From Lachnospiraceae bacterium (GTDB lineage: Bacteria > Bacillota > Clostridia > Lachnospirales > Lachnospiraceae), in NCBI GenBank assembly GCA_024693925.1, contig JAILKH010000035.1:1-32411 (forward strand): a DNA stretch of 32,411 nucleotides, read 5' to 3'. Shown piece by piece: positions 1 to 6,938 of the stretch (position 1 is its first letter; each line of letters opens with the position of its first letter). Position numbers and translations under genes: made by a program. The notes under the pieces were generated by a model. That model did no database searches, was not told the DNA's origin, and saw only the letters and a program-made list of their open reading frames with translations.

Positions 1-172
1 CTTATGACATTTCCTAAATTTACTTTAGGGCCGTTCTTAAAACTTAACTTTTTGAAATGTTGTTATAAGGTTTCTGCCGTAACCGGCTCTCCCTTATAAC
101 GAATTTCAGGGATGGTTTATACTATTAGATTTTCAAGGTTCCTTGCTGTCATTTATCAGCGACAGCTTAAAA
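1..172 (-). promoter_or_regulatory. Structured transcribed leader, probably of an rRNA operon leaving the left edge
   Basis: Read on the minus strand, this stretch follows a strong promoter and holds no convincing coding frame. It contains three stem-loops in a row: GCTGTC/GACAGC (145-166), GTTATAAGG/CCTTATAAC (62-100) and CCTAAA/TTTAGG (13-29). Between the first two is ACCTTGAAAATC (about 127-140), a CTTTGAAAA/CCTTGAAAA-type motif that I associate with 16S leaders and spacers of Firmicute rRNA operons. The structural gene is outside the window, so rRNA identity is inferred, not seen. Confidence 0.55.
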
Positions 173-201
173 ATAATAACATGCATAAATCCTTTAGTCA
201 A
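173..201 (-). promoter_or_regulatory. Strong sigma-A promoter driving the leftward leader
   Basis: On the minus strand TTGACT (196-201) and TATTAT (173-178) are separated by exactly 17 bp, close to consensus. Transcription would start near 166 and run off the left edge. A second possible -10, TATAAT at 271-276, lies upstream but has no good -35. Confidence 0.7.
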
Positions 202-351
202 GGACTTTTTTCAATTTTTTCGGCAAATATTTTTAATAGATTTTCTCCCACAATATCTTGTGGTAAACGGATTATAAAACTACTAATTAATATCATAAAA
301 AGCAGTTCTTTAAGATTCCGGTCCGTTAAAATTCAGTAGTATTCGTCAATA

Positions 352-402
352 AAACATCCTCCCTGATCAATGCTTATATATCATCAATCCCGGAGGATGT
401 TT
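352..402 (-). terminator. Probable intrinsic terminator after the VOC gene
   Basis: A perfect 11-bp inverted repeat (352-362 with 392-402, AAACATCCTCC/GGAGGATGTTT) encloses a 29-nt loop. On the minus strand the stem is followed by TTTTATTG, and it lies about 70 bp beyond the stop of the VOC gene. The long loop and short U-run make it weaker than a textbook terminator. It also separates that gene from the promoter at 173-201. Confidence 0.5.
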
Positions 403-470
403 CAGTTATCATGTTTAATATTATATTTTTGATCTTGGAAACTAATAGATCATATTATCAAAGACAGTTA

Positions 471-839
471 TTAAACGTAGATATTCACCTTCTTATGATG
501 AGAAACTATAAAGATGGTTCCGTTAGTGTTGGAAAATAATGCGAATTTAATCTTCTCATCATCAACCACATCGCCAATCTGCCTAAGTCCATCATTAAGA
601 GCATCCTGAACCGATGAATCAAAATCCCTTACTGCAATCCTGAAAACAGCCTTACCGGGTATAAAAGCCTCTCCTTCAACGAGATCAAATTCATTATACT
701 GATTCTCCATAATATAAATCTTGCAGCAGGATGTGATCAGTCTGTGTTTGATCGTATAACCAAGCTTTTCAGAAAAGAATTTTGCCCCCTCTTCAACATT
801 GCCTGTAGCAATGCCATTATACATTTGCGAAATGATCAT
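471..839 (-). CDS. VOC-superfamily (glyoxalase/bleomycin-resistance-like) protein
   Basis: This is a single-domain protein of 122 residues, the usual size of one VOC unit made of two beta-alpha-beta-beta-beta modules. The N-terminal half has the typical pattern of a helix following GNVEEGAKFFSEKLGYTI, and the second module carries AVRDFDSSVQDALNDG followed by a strand ending FIVSH. VOC proteins dimerise and often bind a metal or small ligand; the substrate here cannot be read from sequence. The ATG is preceded by AGGAGG with good spacing, and an independent promoter lies at 898-926, so it is probably monocistronic. Family assignment rests on fold-level pattern, so function stays open. Confidence 0.7.
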   Translation of the reverse strand: MIISQMYNGIATGNVEEGAKFFSEKLGYTIKHRLITSCCKIYIMENQYNEFDLVEGEAFIPGKAVFRIAVRDFDSSVQDALNDGLRQIGDVVDDEKIKFALFSNTNGTIFIVSHHKKVNIYV

Positions 840-897
840 TTTGTAACCTCCTTATTTATTGTGATGAAATAATCATTCTCCATAACAATTTTGGTAT

Positions 898-926
898 ATT
901 ATACTATAAAATCACTCTTGTGGCAA
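898..926 (-). promoter_or_regulatory. Promoter of the VOC gene
   Basis: On the minus strand TTGCCA (921-926) and TATAAT (898-903) are spaced by 17 bp, about 60 bp upstream of the VOC start codon. Confidence 0.65.
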
Positions 927-969
927 ATAAATACTGTTAAAAATCAGGTATCCTGGCATTTTGTCTCTT

Positions 970-3123
970 TTATTGCCCTTTCATTGATTTTTCCAGTCTT
1001 GTATAGAAAAGACTTATACCGAAGCACAGACCTCCGCAGATTATCAGGCTGAATGCACGCATGACAAGATTGTCATATGAGATATCAAATACAAGCAGCT
1101 TGACCGTGCTTAGCAGTGCAAGGATAAGGGCATACAGCCTGAGTGGCTTTTGTCTGATCTTCTGGCCGAATACAAGACACACTATTGCCCATAAGAACAA
1201 CAGAATGCTGGTTACGGGCTTGTTTTCGAATTTACCTGCCGCAAATATTATAAGGATTGTATATTTGATCCCCACATAGGCAGACAGTTTGAAATTCTCT
1301 GCCTTCATTAAATTAAAGACATTTAGGCTGAACAGCGCTGCGGCAATTGCCAGTGCGGCGGCATATGTAAAAACGCCGTTTCCGATTTTATCAAGGGCAT
1401 ACAGTGAATACAGCATGCATAAAGCATTAATAATGAAAAAACATATAAATGCTGCCTGACTAAACAAAGGTTCTTCTTTATTAATAAAATCCTTCTTAAG
1501 CTTTATATAAATCTGTGTTGCAAGCATCAGACATAAGCACAGAAGAATCCTGCTTATTTCTGATAATAATAGCCTGGTTTCTGGAGAAGCGGGTATCTGT
1601 ATGAACATCCCCATTGCCAATGCCATATACAGAGAGATCTTTTCAAACGGCTTTTCGGGTTTTGATATCAGGCATATAACTATAATAAATACTATCCCAG
1701 TTATAAGGTATACTGCTTCAGCCGGACCGGATACCGCTAAATCCCAGCTGTTAATAATTTCTCCTGTAATAGTATATATTGTACTGAAAAAAGCGCTGCA
1801 AAGAGCCGAACAATACAATGGCATCCGGGACACTTCGCTTTCGCTGTTTCTGAATCTTCTGTAAACAGCTATTAAACAGGGGATAATAAGCACCGAACAG
1901 TAGCTGTGCTTTGCAAAGCAATAACATACTACTGATACGCATGACATGACAGTACTAAATATGATCAATGTCAGATTTTCTTCTTCTATATATATATGCT
2001 CAGTGATGATATACATTAATACACCAAACAATGCCGTTATATATGCACATGCATTATCTGAATCTGTAATTTCGATCAGAGTAATGATCAAAGATAAATA
2101 TGCTGTATATCCCGTTACTGTATAGGAAATGATTGATATTACACCGTTTTTGGCATAGATAAGATTTCTTGTCAGTACATATAAAAGCAGGATAAACAGA
2201 ACAGATATCAGTACAGGGGCTGCAAAAATATTAGTATAACTTTGTTCAATATCGAATTCCGTACTGGTTATGAAATCATTCACCAAAGCAGACAATATCA
2301 TGAGGGATACTAAGGCCGACATGGAATTGGCAAGATAATTTTCATTTTTATAAAGTGTATTGTACAGTATTTCAGCTATGATAACATATACCGCAAGGAA
2401 AAGGGTAAGCCGAAATCCCCCCCATCTTACGATATTTACGGATCCCATGACAAGCGATATGAGTATTCCTGCCTGTCCTATGATATTAAACAGGATTGAT
2501 TTATATCCGGAACAGAGATAAACTACAACGCACCATACAAGAAGTGATAAATACAAAGGCACGTCTGAAATAAATCCAAAATAAATCTTCCCCGTAAACA
2601 GCGTTATATATACTGCGCCGAGACCGCAGGCAAGCAAAGCTACATTAAACACGGTGGATTTCCTGCGGGATAACATATAACCTGCTATTGACAATAACAT
2701 ACTGCCAAGTACCATCGCCGCGAATTTTACTTCTCTGGATAAATAAGGCATAACTGCTGCCGCAAACACGACCATTCCCACAAATATGAGCACAGAAGCG
2801 ACAACAACAAAAACGTTTTTACCGATAAAGGATTCCATATCCTTATTCTTCGGTTTTTCATTATGCATACGCATATCATTGGTTACGCGCTGTACCGGCT
2901 GTCTTGCATTGCTTTTATTTACAGCCGGATTTAAAGCAGGCTCCTGCCTTGGAACATTCTGCGGTCTAGTGATAAATACAGGCCTCTCTGTGAAAGTATT
3001 ATCAACCCTGATTACGGCAGAATCTACATTTTCTCTGCTGATAGGTGTCTGCCGTACCTGTAACTGTTTTTCCAGGTACTCGACTCTTTTTTCCAATATT
3101 TCAACACGCTCTTCTAAATTCAA
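970..3123 (-). CDS. DUF2339-type polytopic membrane protein
   Basis: The 717-residue product opens with a short heptad coiled coil (about residues 1-22, repeated LEKRVEYLEKQ-like units). A polar, Pro/Asn/Arg-rich linker runs to about residue 95, and the rest is an almost uninterrupted series of hydrophobic helices, roughly twenty or more. This layout is that of the DUF2339 family of predicted membrane proteins, whose function is unknown. Translation starts at a TTG with AAGGAG 8 nt upstream; no ATG fits the coiled-coil start better. It lies 35 nt downstream of the histidine phosphatase stop on the same strand, so the two are probably one transcript. No catalytic motif is evident. Confidence 0.75.
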   Translation of the reverse strand: MNLEERVEILEKRVEYLEKQLQVRQTPISRENVDSAVIRVDNTFTERPVFITRPQNVPRQEPALNPAVNKSNARQPVQRVTNDMRMHNEKPKNKDMESFIGKNVFVVVASVLIFVGMVVFAAAVMPYLSREVKFAAMVLGSMLLSIAGYMLSRRKSTVFNVALLACGLGAVYITLFTGKIYFGFISDVPLYLSLLVWCVVVYLCSGYKSILFNIIGQAGILISLVMGSVNIVRWGGFRLTLFLAVYVIIAEILYNTLYKNENYLANSMSALVSLMILSALVNDFITSTEFDIEQSYTNIFAAPVLISVLFILLLYVLTRNLIYAKNGVISIISYTVTGYTAYLSLIITLIEITDSDNACAYITALFGVLMYIITEHIYIEEENLTLIIFSTVMSCVSVVCYCFAKHSYCSVLIIPCLIAVYRRFRNSESEVSRMPLYCSALCSAFFSTIYTITGEIINSWDLAVSGPAEAVYLITGIVFIIVICLISKPEKPFEKISLYMALAMGMFIQIPASPETRLLLSEISRILLCLCLMLATQIYIKLKKDFINKEEPLFSQAAFICFFIINALCMLYSLYALDKIGNGVFTYAAALAIAAALFSLNVFNLMKAENFKLSAYVGIKYTILIIFAAGKFENKPVTSILLFLWAIVCLVFGQKIRQKPLRLYALILALLSTVKLLVFDISYDNLVMRAFSLIICGGLCFGISLFYTRLEKSMKGQ

Positions 3124-3158
3124 TGCCTTCTCTCCTTGGATTAAACCTTGATGGTTTT

Positions 3159-3689
3159 CTATACTTCATACACCTCATAATCAGCATTTTTCATAGAAAA
3201 ATTGAAAAACTCTTCGTTTGTCATATCTATAAAATAAGTGTTCATTACTCTTGCTGCTCCGCCATGGCAAACAAACAGGACATCCTTATCCCTGTATTTG
3301 GCTCTTACTTCATCAATCAGCCCGTATGTTCTGTATGCAACCTGCATCATTGATTCCCCTTCCGGATATCTGTATGCAAAGTTATGTTTATTTTCAAGAA
3401 ATTCCTTACCTTTTCTGTCAGTTCCTTCATATATGCCGTAATTCTGCTCTGTCAGACGTTCATCCGTAAATATCGGAACGTCAAGAGCTTTTGAGATATA
3501 TCCTGCCGTTTCAACCGCTCTTTTAAGAGGAGAGGCGATTATCACCGAGATATTTGTTTCTTTGAGCTTTTTTGCAAGATCCTCCGCCTGTTTTCGTCCT
3601 TCATCAGTAAGTCCAATATCGGTAATGCCACATATCTTATTTAATCTGTTCCATTCTGTTTCTCCATGACGGGCTACATATATTTTCAT
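3159..3689 (-). CDS. Histidine phosphatase (phosphoglycerate mutase-like)
   Basis: The chosen start gives 176 residues beginning MKIYVARHGETEWN, with the phospho-accepting histidine in the RHGE signature at residues 7-10. Other conserved elements follow: SPLKRAVETA (a phosphate-pocket Arg), the acidic LTEQNYGIYEG segment and FVCHGGAAR with the second catalytic His. An upstream in-frame start at 3758 would add 23 residues ahead of the first strand of the fold, so ATG 3689, which has an AAAAGG site, is preferred. Members of this branch dephosphorylate small metabolites (phosphosugars, alpha-ribazole phosphate, nucleotides); the substrate cannot be assigned. It is followed closely by the DUF2339 gene. 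Confidence 0.85.
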   Translation of the reverse strand: MKIYVARHGETEWNRLNKICGITDIGLTDEGRKQAEDLAKKLKETNISVIIASPLKRAVETAGYISKALDVPIFTDERLTEQNYGIYEGTDRKGKEFLENKHNFAYRYPEGESMMQVAYRTYGLIDEVRAKYRDKDVLFVCHGGAARVMNTYFIDMTNEEFFNFSMKNADYEVYEV

Positions 3690-3801
3690 TTTCCAACCTT
3701 TTCCATAATTGTAAATCCTGCATAAGATATCTGATTTGAATCTTCTGTTTAAACTCATTTATTCATTCGCACCAGTTTGTCTGTTATCAAATCCAAACTT
3801 A

Positions 3802-3830
3802 AGAATACAACTGTTTGTCTTACATTGCAA
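3802..3830 (-). promoter_or_regulatory. Possible promoter of the phosphatase-DUF2339 operon
   Basis: On the minus strand TTGCAA (3825-3830) and TATTCT (3802-3807) are spaced by 17 bp, leaving a leader of about 110 nt before ATG 3689. The -10 is imperfect. Confidence 0.4.
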
Positions 3831-3895
3831 CGTTTTTATACCACTTCAGTCTTACTTTATGTTTTTTAAAATGTGACTAATCAAAAACACAAAAT

Positions 3896-3944
3896 AACAG
3901 CCCCACGACCATGGCAGTAAAATGCCACCCGTCATAGGGCTGTT
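3896..3944 (-). terminator. Terminator of the His-rich peptide gene
   Basis: A long two-tier hairpin: outer stem AACAGCCC/GGGCTGTT (3896-3903 with 3937-3944) and inner stem TGGCA/TGCCA. On the minus strand it is followed by a T-rich tract (ATTTTGTGTTTTTG). It sits about 80 bp past the stop of the peptide gene. Confidence 0.7.
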
Positions 3945-4024
3945 TATTCCTGTCTGTGGATACCGCACATCTTAGTTCATGGATGCGTATGTCGTTCACC
4001 GGACAACAGGCTCCCTGTACATTC

Positions 4025-4312
4025 CTACAGTCCTGCAAGCACTCCGCGCAGTTCGCTGTTATCTATCGTTGATATATAGAACTCGGGATTTCCGGTATAT
4101 GCCCACTGACTGCACAGCTTCTGCCAGTCAGCTGCTGAAAACGTACCTACATTACCTGTTTTATCGGTAAAAGTAACATTTCCGAATGCATCCTTAGTTA
4201 TCCATCCGTGCTGCCCCTCATATTTTTCCCTTTCATGATCATGATGGTGATGATGACCACCGCTTATCTCTTCCATCTGCTCATCATTAAGTTTTTTCTC
4301 TTTCTCGCTCAT
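4025..4312 (-). CDS. Small His-rich peptide with a double-glycine (RiPP/bacteriocin-type) leader
   Basis: The 95-residue product has an N-terminal segment ending LNDEQMEEISGG (residues 8-19). This matches the consensus of leaders cleaved after Gly-Gly by C39 peptidase/ABC exporters in class II bacteriocins and many RiPPs. Immediately after the predicted cleavage site are five consecutive histidines (20-24) plus His26, suggesting metal binding. The remaining putative core (76 residues) is Gly/Asn/Thr-rich and aromatic, with a single Cys67, so lanthionine or disulfide chemistry within one chain is unlikely. It has its own promoter (4367-4395), an AGGAGG site and a terminator (3896-3944), so it is an intact one-gene unit. 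No maturation enzyme, exporter or immunity gene is recognisable in the window. The leader call is well supported; the function is unknown. Confidence 0.7.
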   Translation of the reverse strand: MSEKEKKLNDEQMEEISGGHHHHHDHEREKYEGQHGWITKDAFGNVTFTDKTGNVGTFSAADWQKLCSQWAYTGNPEFYISTIDNSELRGVLAGL

Positions 4313-4366
4313 ATCAATTCCTCCTAATCCTGTTAACGTTTCATTGTCCCCTATCTCTTTCTATTA

Positions 4367-4395
4367 TTTATACGTGATAACCAAACTGATGGCAA
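4367..4395 (-). promoter_or_regulatory. Promoter of the His-rich peptide gene
   Basis: On the minus strand TTGCCA (4390-4395) and TATAAA (4367-4372) are spaced by 17 bp. The promoter is embedded in the last codons of the truncated AraC gene and gives a leader of about 50 nt. Confidence 0.65.
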
Positions 4396-5012
4396 TATAT
4401 AAATGATTTCCTGTACTCCCCTGCACTTATATTATAATATCGCTTAAATGCCGATGAAAAATGCTCAACCGACGAATATCCCAGCTCATCCGCGATACAC
4501 GTAATGCTTACATCAGGCGAACGCAGCATCAGTGCCGCAGCACTCATCTTTGCTTCTGTCCTCTTACTTTGGAAGCTCATGCCATAATGTTCCTTCAAAA
4601 GTCTCTGCGTCTGACGAGTACTTAAGTTCAACCTACCGGCAAGTGAAGTAAGGGTTATCGTTCCATATTCATATAGAAAGGCTTCTTCTATGGTCAGATA
4701 GAGGTTATCGCCTGACTTTACCCCCGGGGAATCCGAATCGCTTTCCTTAACCGGATAATTCCTGACACAGGAGATTATTATCTGCTTTATTATCGATTCT
4801 ACTGCTGTCCTGTATCCTGTGTTTTTATCCGACAGCTCCTTAAACAGTGATTTCATCAGTGAATGGATCCCATGCCTGTCTCTTCCGTACCATATGGCTG
4901 TCAGCCGGAAAACACTCATAGGAGACAGTCTCCCTTTATCATTGACGCCTTTATACGACAGCTTAAGATAGATACAGTATTCGTTCAGGGGATCCTTGGG
5001 ATCGGGTATCAT
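4368..5012 (-). pseudogene. AraC-family regulator lacking its N-terminal sensor domain
   Basis: The C-terminal half is a normal AraC/XylS double helix-turn-helix: first HTH around TITLTSLAGRLNLSTRQTQR, second around ITCIADELGYSSVEHFSSAF, ending KRYYNISAGEYRKS. The 214 residues start in the middle of what should be the cupin-like ligand-binding domain. The frame stays open upstream only to a stop at 5034-5036, giving FAGRHS before the MIPDPKDP start. Just there the opposite strand becomes an aldo/keto reductase fragment, marking a breakpoint at about 5013-5035. No convincing ribosome binding site precedes 5012. It is probably a remnant, although the DNA-binding half could still fold if translated. 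Confidence 0.65.
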
Positions 5013-5023
5013 GGAATGCCTGC

Positions 5024-5269
5024 CTGCAAAGCCTTAAGGATCTGAAGCTTGAATACATCGATCTTTACTTCGTGCACTGGCCCTTTCCGAACTATCACGC
5101 ACCCGGCTGTGACGGGGATTCGAGAAATCCCGATTCCAAGCCGTTTTCGGTTGATGAATTCATGGATACGTGGAAACAGCTGGAGGAGCTGTATGATGAA
5201 GGTCTTGTCAAGGCCATAGGCATGTCCAATATGACTGTCAACAAGCTGTCGAAGGTTCTTCCCTTATGA
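5024..5269 (+). pseudogene. Internal fragment of an aldo/keto reductase
   Basis: Translation from 5024 gives LQSLKDLKLEYIDLYFVHWP, the hallmark of the AKR superfamily: a helix, then strand 4 ending in the active-site VHWP histidine. It continues to [13 protein letters not shown], the usual strand-5 region, and stops at 5267-5269. Only about 80 of the usual 270-330 residues remain. The N-terminal part with the catalytic Asp/Tyr/Lys and the C-terminal NADP-binding part are absent. The fragment has no start codon context of its own. It is bounded on the left by the truncated AraC gene and on the right by a RbsD/FucU tail. Confidence 0.75.
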
Positions 5270-5391
5270 TCGGATACATCGAGCGTTTCGCCTTTTATGA
5301 AGAAGCAAAAAAGGCCTACGCCATAGTTGTTACCGGCGAATCGGCCTTATATGCAAACATCATGTTACAGAAGGGCGTTGTCATCTGCTGA
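5266..5391 (+). pseudogene. C-terminal remnant of a RbsD/FucU-family sugar mutarotase
   Basis: The frame starting at ATG 5266 encodes 41 residues containing [20 protein letters not shown] and [14 protein letters not shown], then a stop. This is the conserved C-terminus of FucU (L-fucose mutarotase) and RbsD proteins, which are about 140 residues long, so roughly the first 100 are missing. The ATG overlaps the stop of the aldo/keto reductase fragment, so the join falls within a few bases of 5262-5270. Its 3' end overlaps the 3' end of the convergent alpha-galactosidase remnant by 27 nt. Which of FucU or RbsD it was cannot be settled from this tail. Confidence 0.65.
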
Positions 5392-6810
5392 TTTCAGGAG
5401 CAGCGCCAGAGCATCAAATGTTTCTTCAAATTCCATAGTAAGTTCATCACCGGCGATCCTTATCCTGTGATCGCCGGTTTCATATTTACCGACGATCCTG
5501 TATTCTCCCCTTAAGAGGATCATGACCTTCTGAATGCCTTCATGTTCAAAGGAATGGACTATAACAAGAACCTCACCATTCTCTCCGTATCTCACCCCTG
5601 CCTGATAATCCCTGAGATCCCTGTTGGAATACTGGAACGGGCCAAATCTGTATGTAAATCCATTGACTATTACCGGTGAGGCCTTTTTGTAGAAATCAAC
5701 GCCATCAAGCGCCAGCCTCCACTGAGCATCATTAAGATCAAAAATATCACCCGAAATACACAGTACCCCATACATTCCGGCGCACACGGAATATGCTATC
5801 CTCTTAAGTGCATCATCCTTGCGCAGTACAGCCCATATCTGACTCTTCCGGGCCAATACAAGAGCCTGAAGATCTGCAGCTATAACAGGTATCTCCTTTT
5901 CTTCATGAGCATCCGAGAAAGACAGGTAATCCGCAAGCTCCATAAAGGACGGCTCCAGTCTGTGGCCACCGGAGGAACACACCTCGATAGCAATACCCGG
6001 TACCTCCTCTCTTATCCTCCTGTAGAAATCCTGAGTCGCATTAATGCATGTCCTCAATCCTTCTCCGTAGCTCTCGGCACCGTCACAACCTATTCCGATC
6101 GTGTCGTTGTAGTCTATTTTGATATATTTAAAACCATTCTCATTCAGGAAATCTATGACCTTTCTGCCAAGGTAATCCTTAACCCGGTCATTTCTCATGT
6201 CCCAGAATCTCCTTGTTCCGGAGATTATGACTTTGCCGTCACGTGTAAGCAGATGAGCGCTGTCATCTGCCATGTCGGAATCCTTACCGACCACCTCCAG
6301 TTCAAACCAGATGCCTGCCTTCATCCCTGAAGCATTTATCATATCAACAACCTTTTTAATTCCGTTGGGGAAAAGATCCCCGGCAACTTTCCAGTCACCC
6401 ATGTTGTCCTGCCAGCCCCTGACCGGATCCCTGTACCAGCCGGCATCAATCACGAAATACCCGAAATCAGTCCCCTTGATTTTCTCAAGAAGCCGGGTTA
6501 TTACAGCCTCTGACGGCTCTCCCCATGTGGTACAGTACTCATTGAATATTGCAGGAAGAGACGTGATCCTCTGCTCCTTATCCCTCTGAATATCAAGCAG
6601 CCGGTCACAAACAGTCAGGAAATCACATTTACCGGCCGTAAGATAGCATTCAGGAGTTATGAATTCCCCGCCGGCTTCAAGAGTCTTCCTCCAATGGCCG
6701 AATTCATAATCGGCAAGACCCGCACTTAAGCTTAAGCCCTTGTATATTCTTACCGCCTCTATCTGCCATGAAGACGGACATGCAAGGGAGATCGCCCAAA
6801 ATACGCTCTC
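5365..6810 (-). pseudogene. 5'-truncated GH36-type alpha-galactosidase
   Basis: An open frame of 481 codons runs from a TAG at 6811-6813 to the stop at 5365, but the first usable start is the GTG at 6453, inside the (beta/alpha)8 barrel. Upstream of it the same frame encodes CPSSWQIEAV, FGHWRKTLEAGGEFITP and FNEYCTTWGEP, which belong to the end of the N-terminal beta-sandwich and the start of the barrel in GH36 enzymes. Hence the gene has lost its 5' end rather than starting at 6453. The catalytic residues survive: nucleophile Asp in YIKIDYND (residue 114 counted from the GTG) and acid/base Asp in SFSDAHE (residue 181). The last residues read into the opposite strand of the mutarotase remnant. 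Activity without the N-terminal domain is doubtful. Confidence 0.7.
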
Positions 6811-6938
6811 CTAATATTTTCCCTTCTCTGATAACCGTAGATTCTACCCCAAACCGATTACGATTACAGGTAAATAATACTGCATCAATATGTTTTTTGG
6901 TATGGTATTTCGTGCAGTCTTGATGTCTATTTGTGACA
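6811..6938 (-). other. Unassigned junction sequence between the two alpha-galactosidase genes
   Basis: These 128 bp carry no recognisable gene. In a frame different from the downstream alpha-galactosidase remnant, the minus strand reads HIDAVLFTCNRN and FGVESTVIREGKILGERILG, which has a protein-like composition. It could be the missing upstream part of the truncated enzyme displaced by a frameshift, or a piece of another gene. I cannot tell which. Confidence 0.3.

Noticed and set aside
112-339. 75-residue plus-strand reading frame
   Set aside because: It runs antisense through the promoter and hairpin leader, has no ribosome binding site, and its composition is that of AT-rich non-coding DNA.
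3979-4170. 63-residue plus-strand reading frame
   Set aside because: It is antisense to the His-rich peptide gene, which has a matched promoter, ribosome site and terminator.
6813-6880. GVEST motif read as a Sua5/YrdC (threonylcarbamoyl-AMP synthase) fragment
   Set aside because: Only five residues match and the surrounding sequence does not fit that family; left unassigned.
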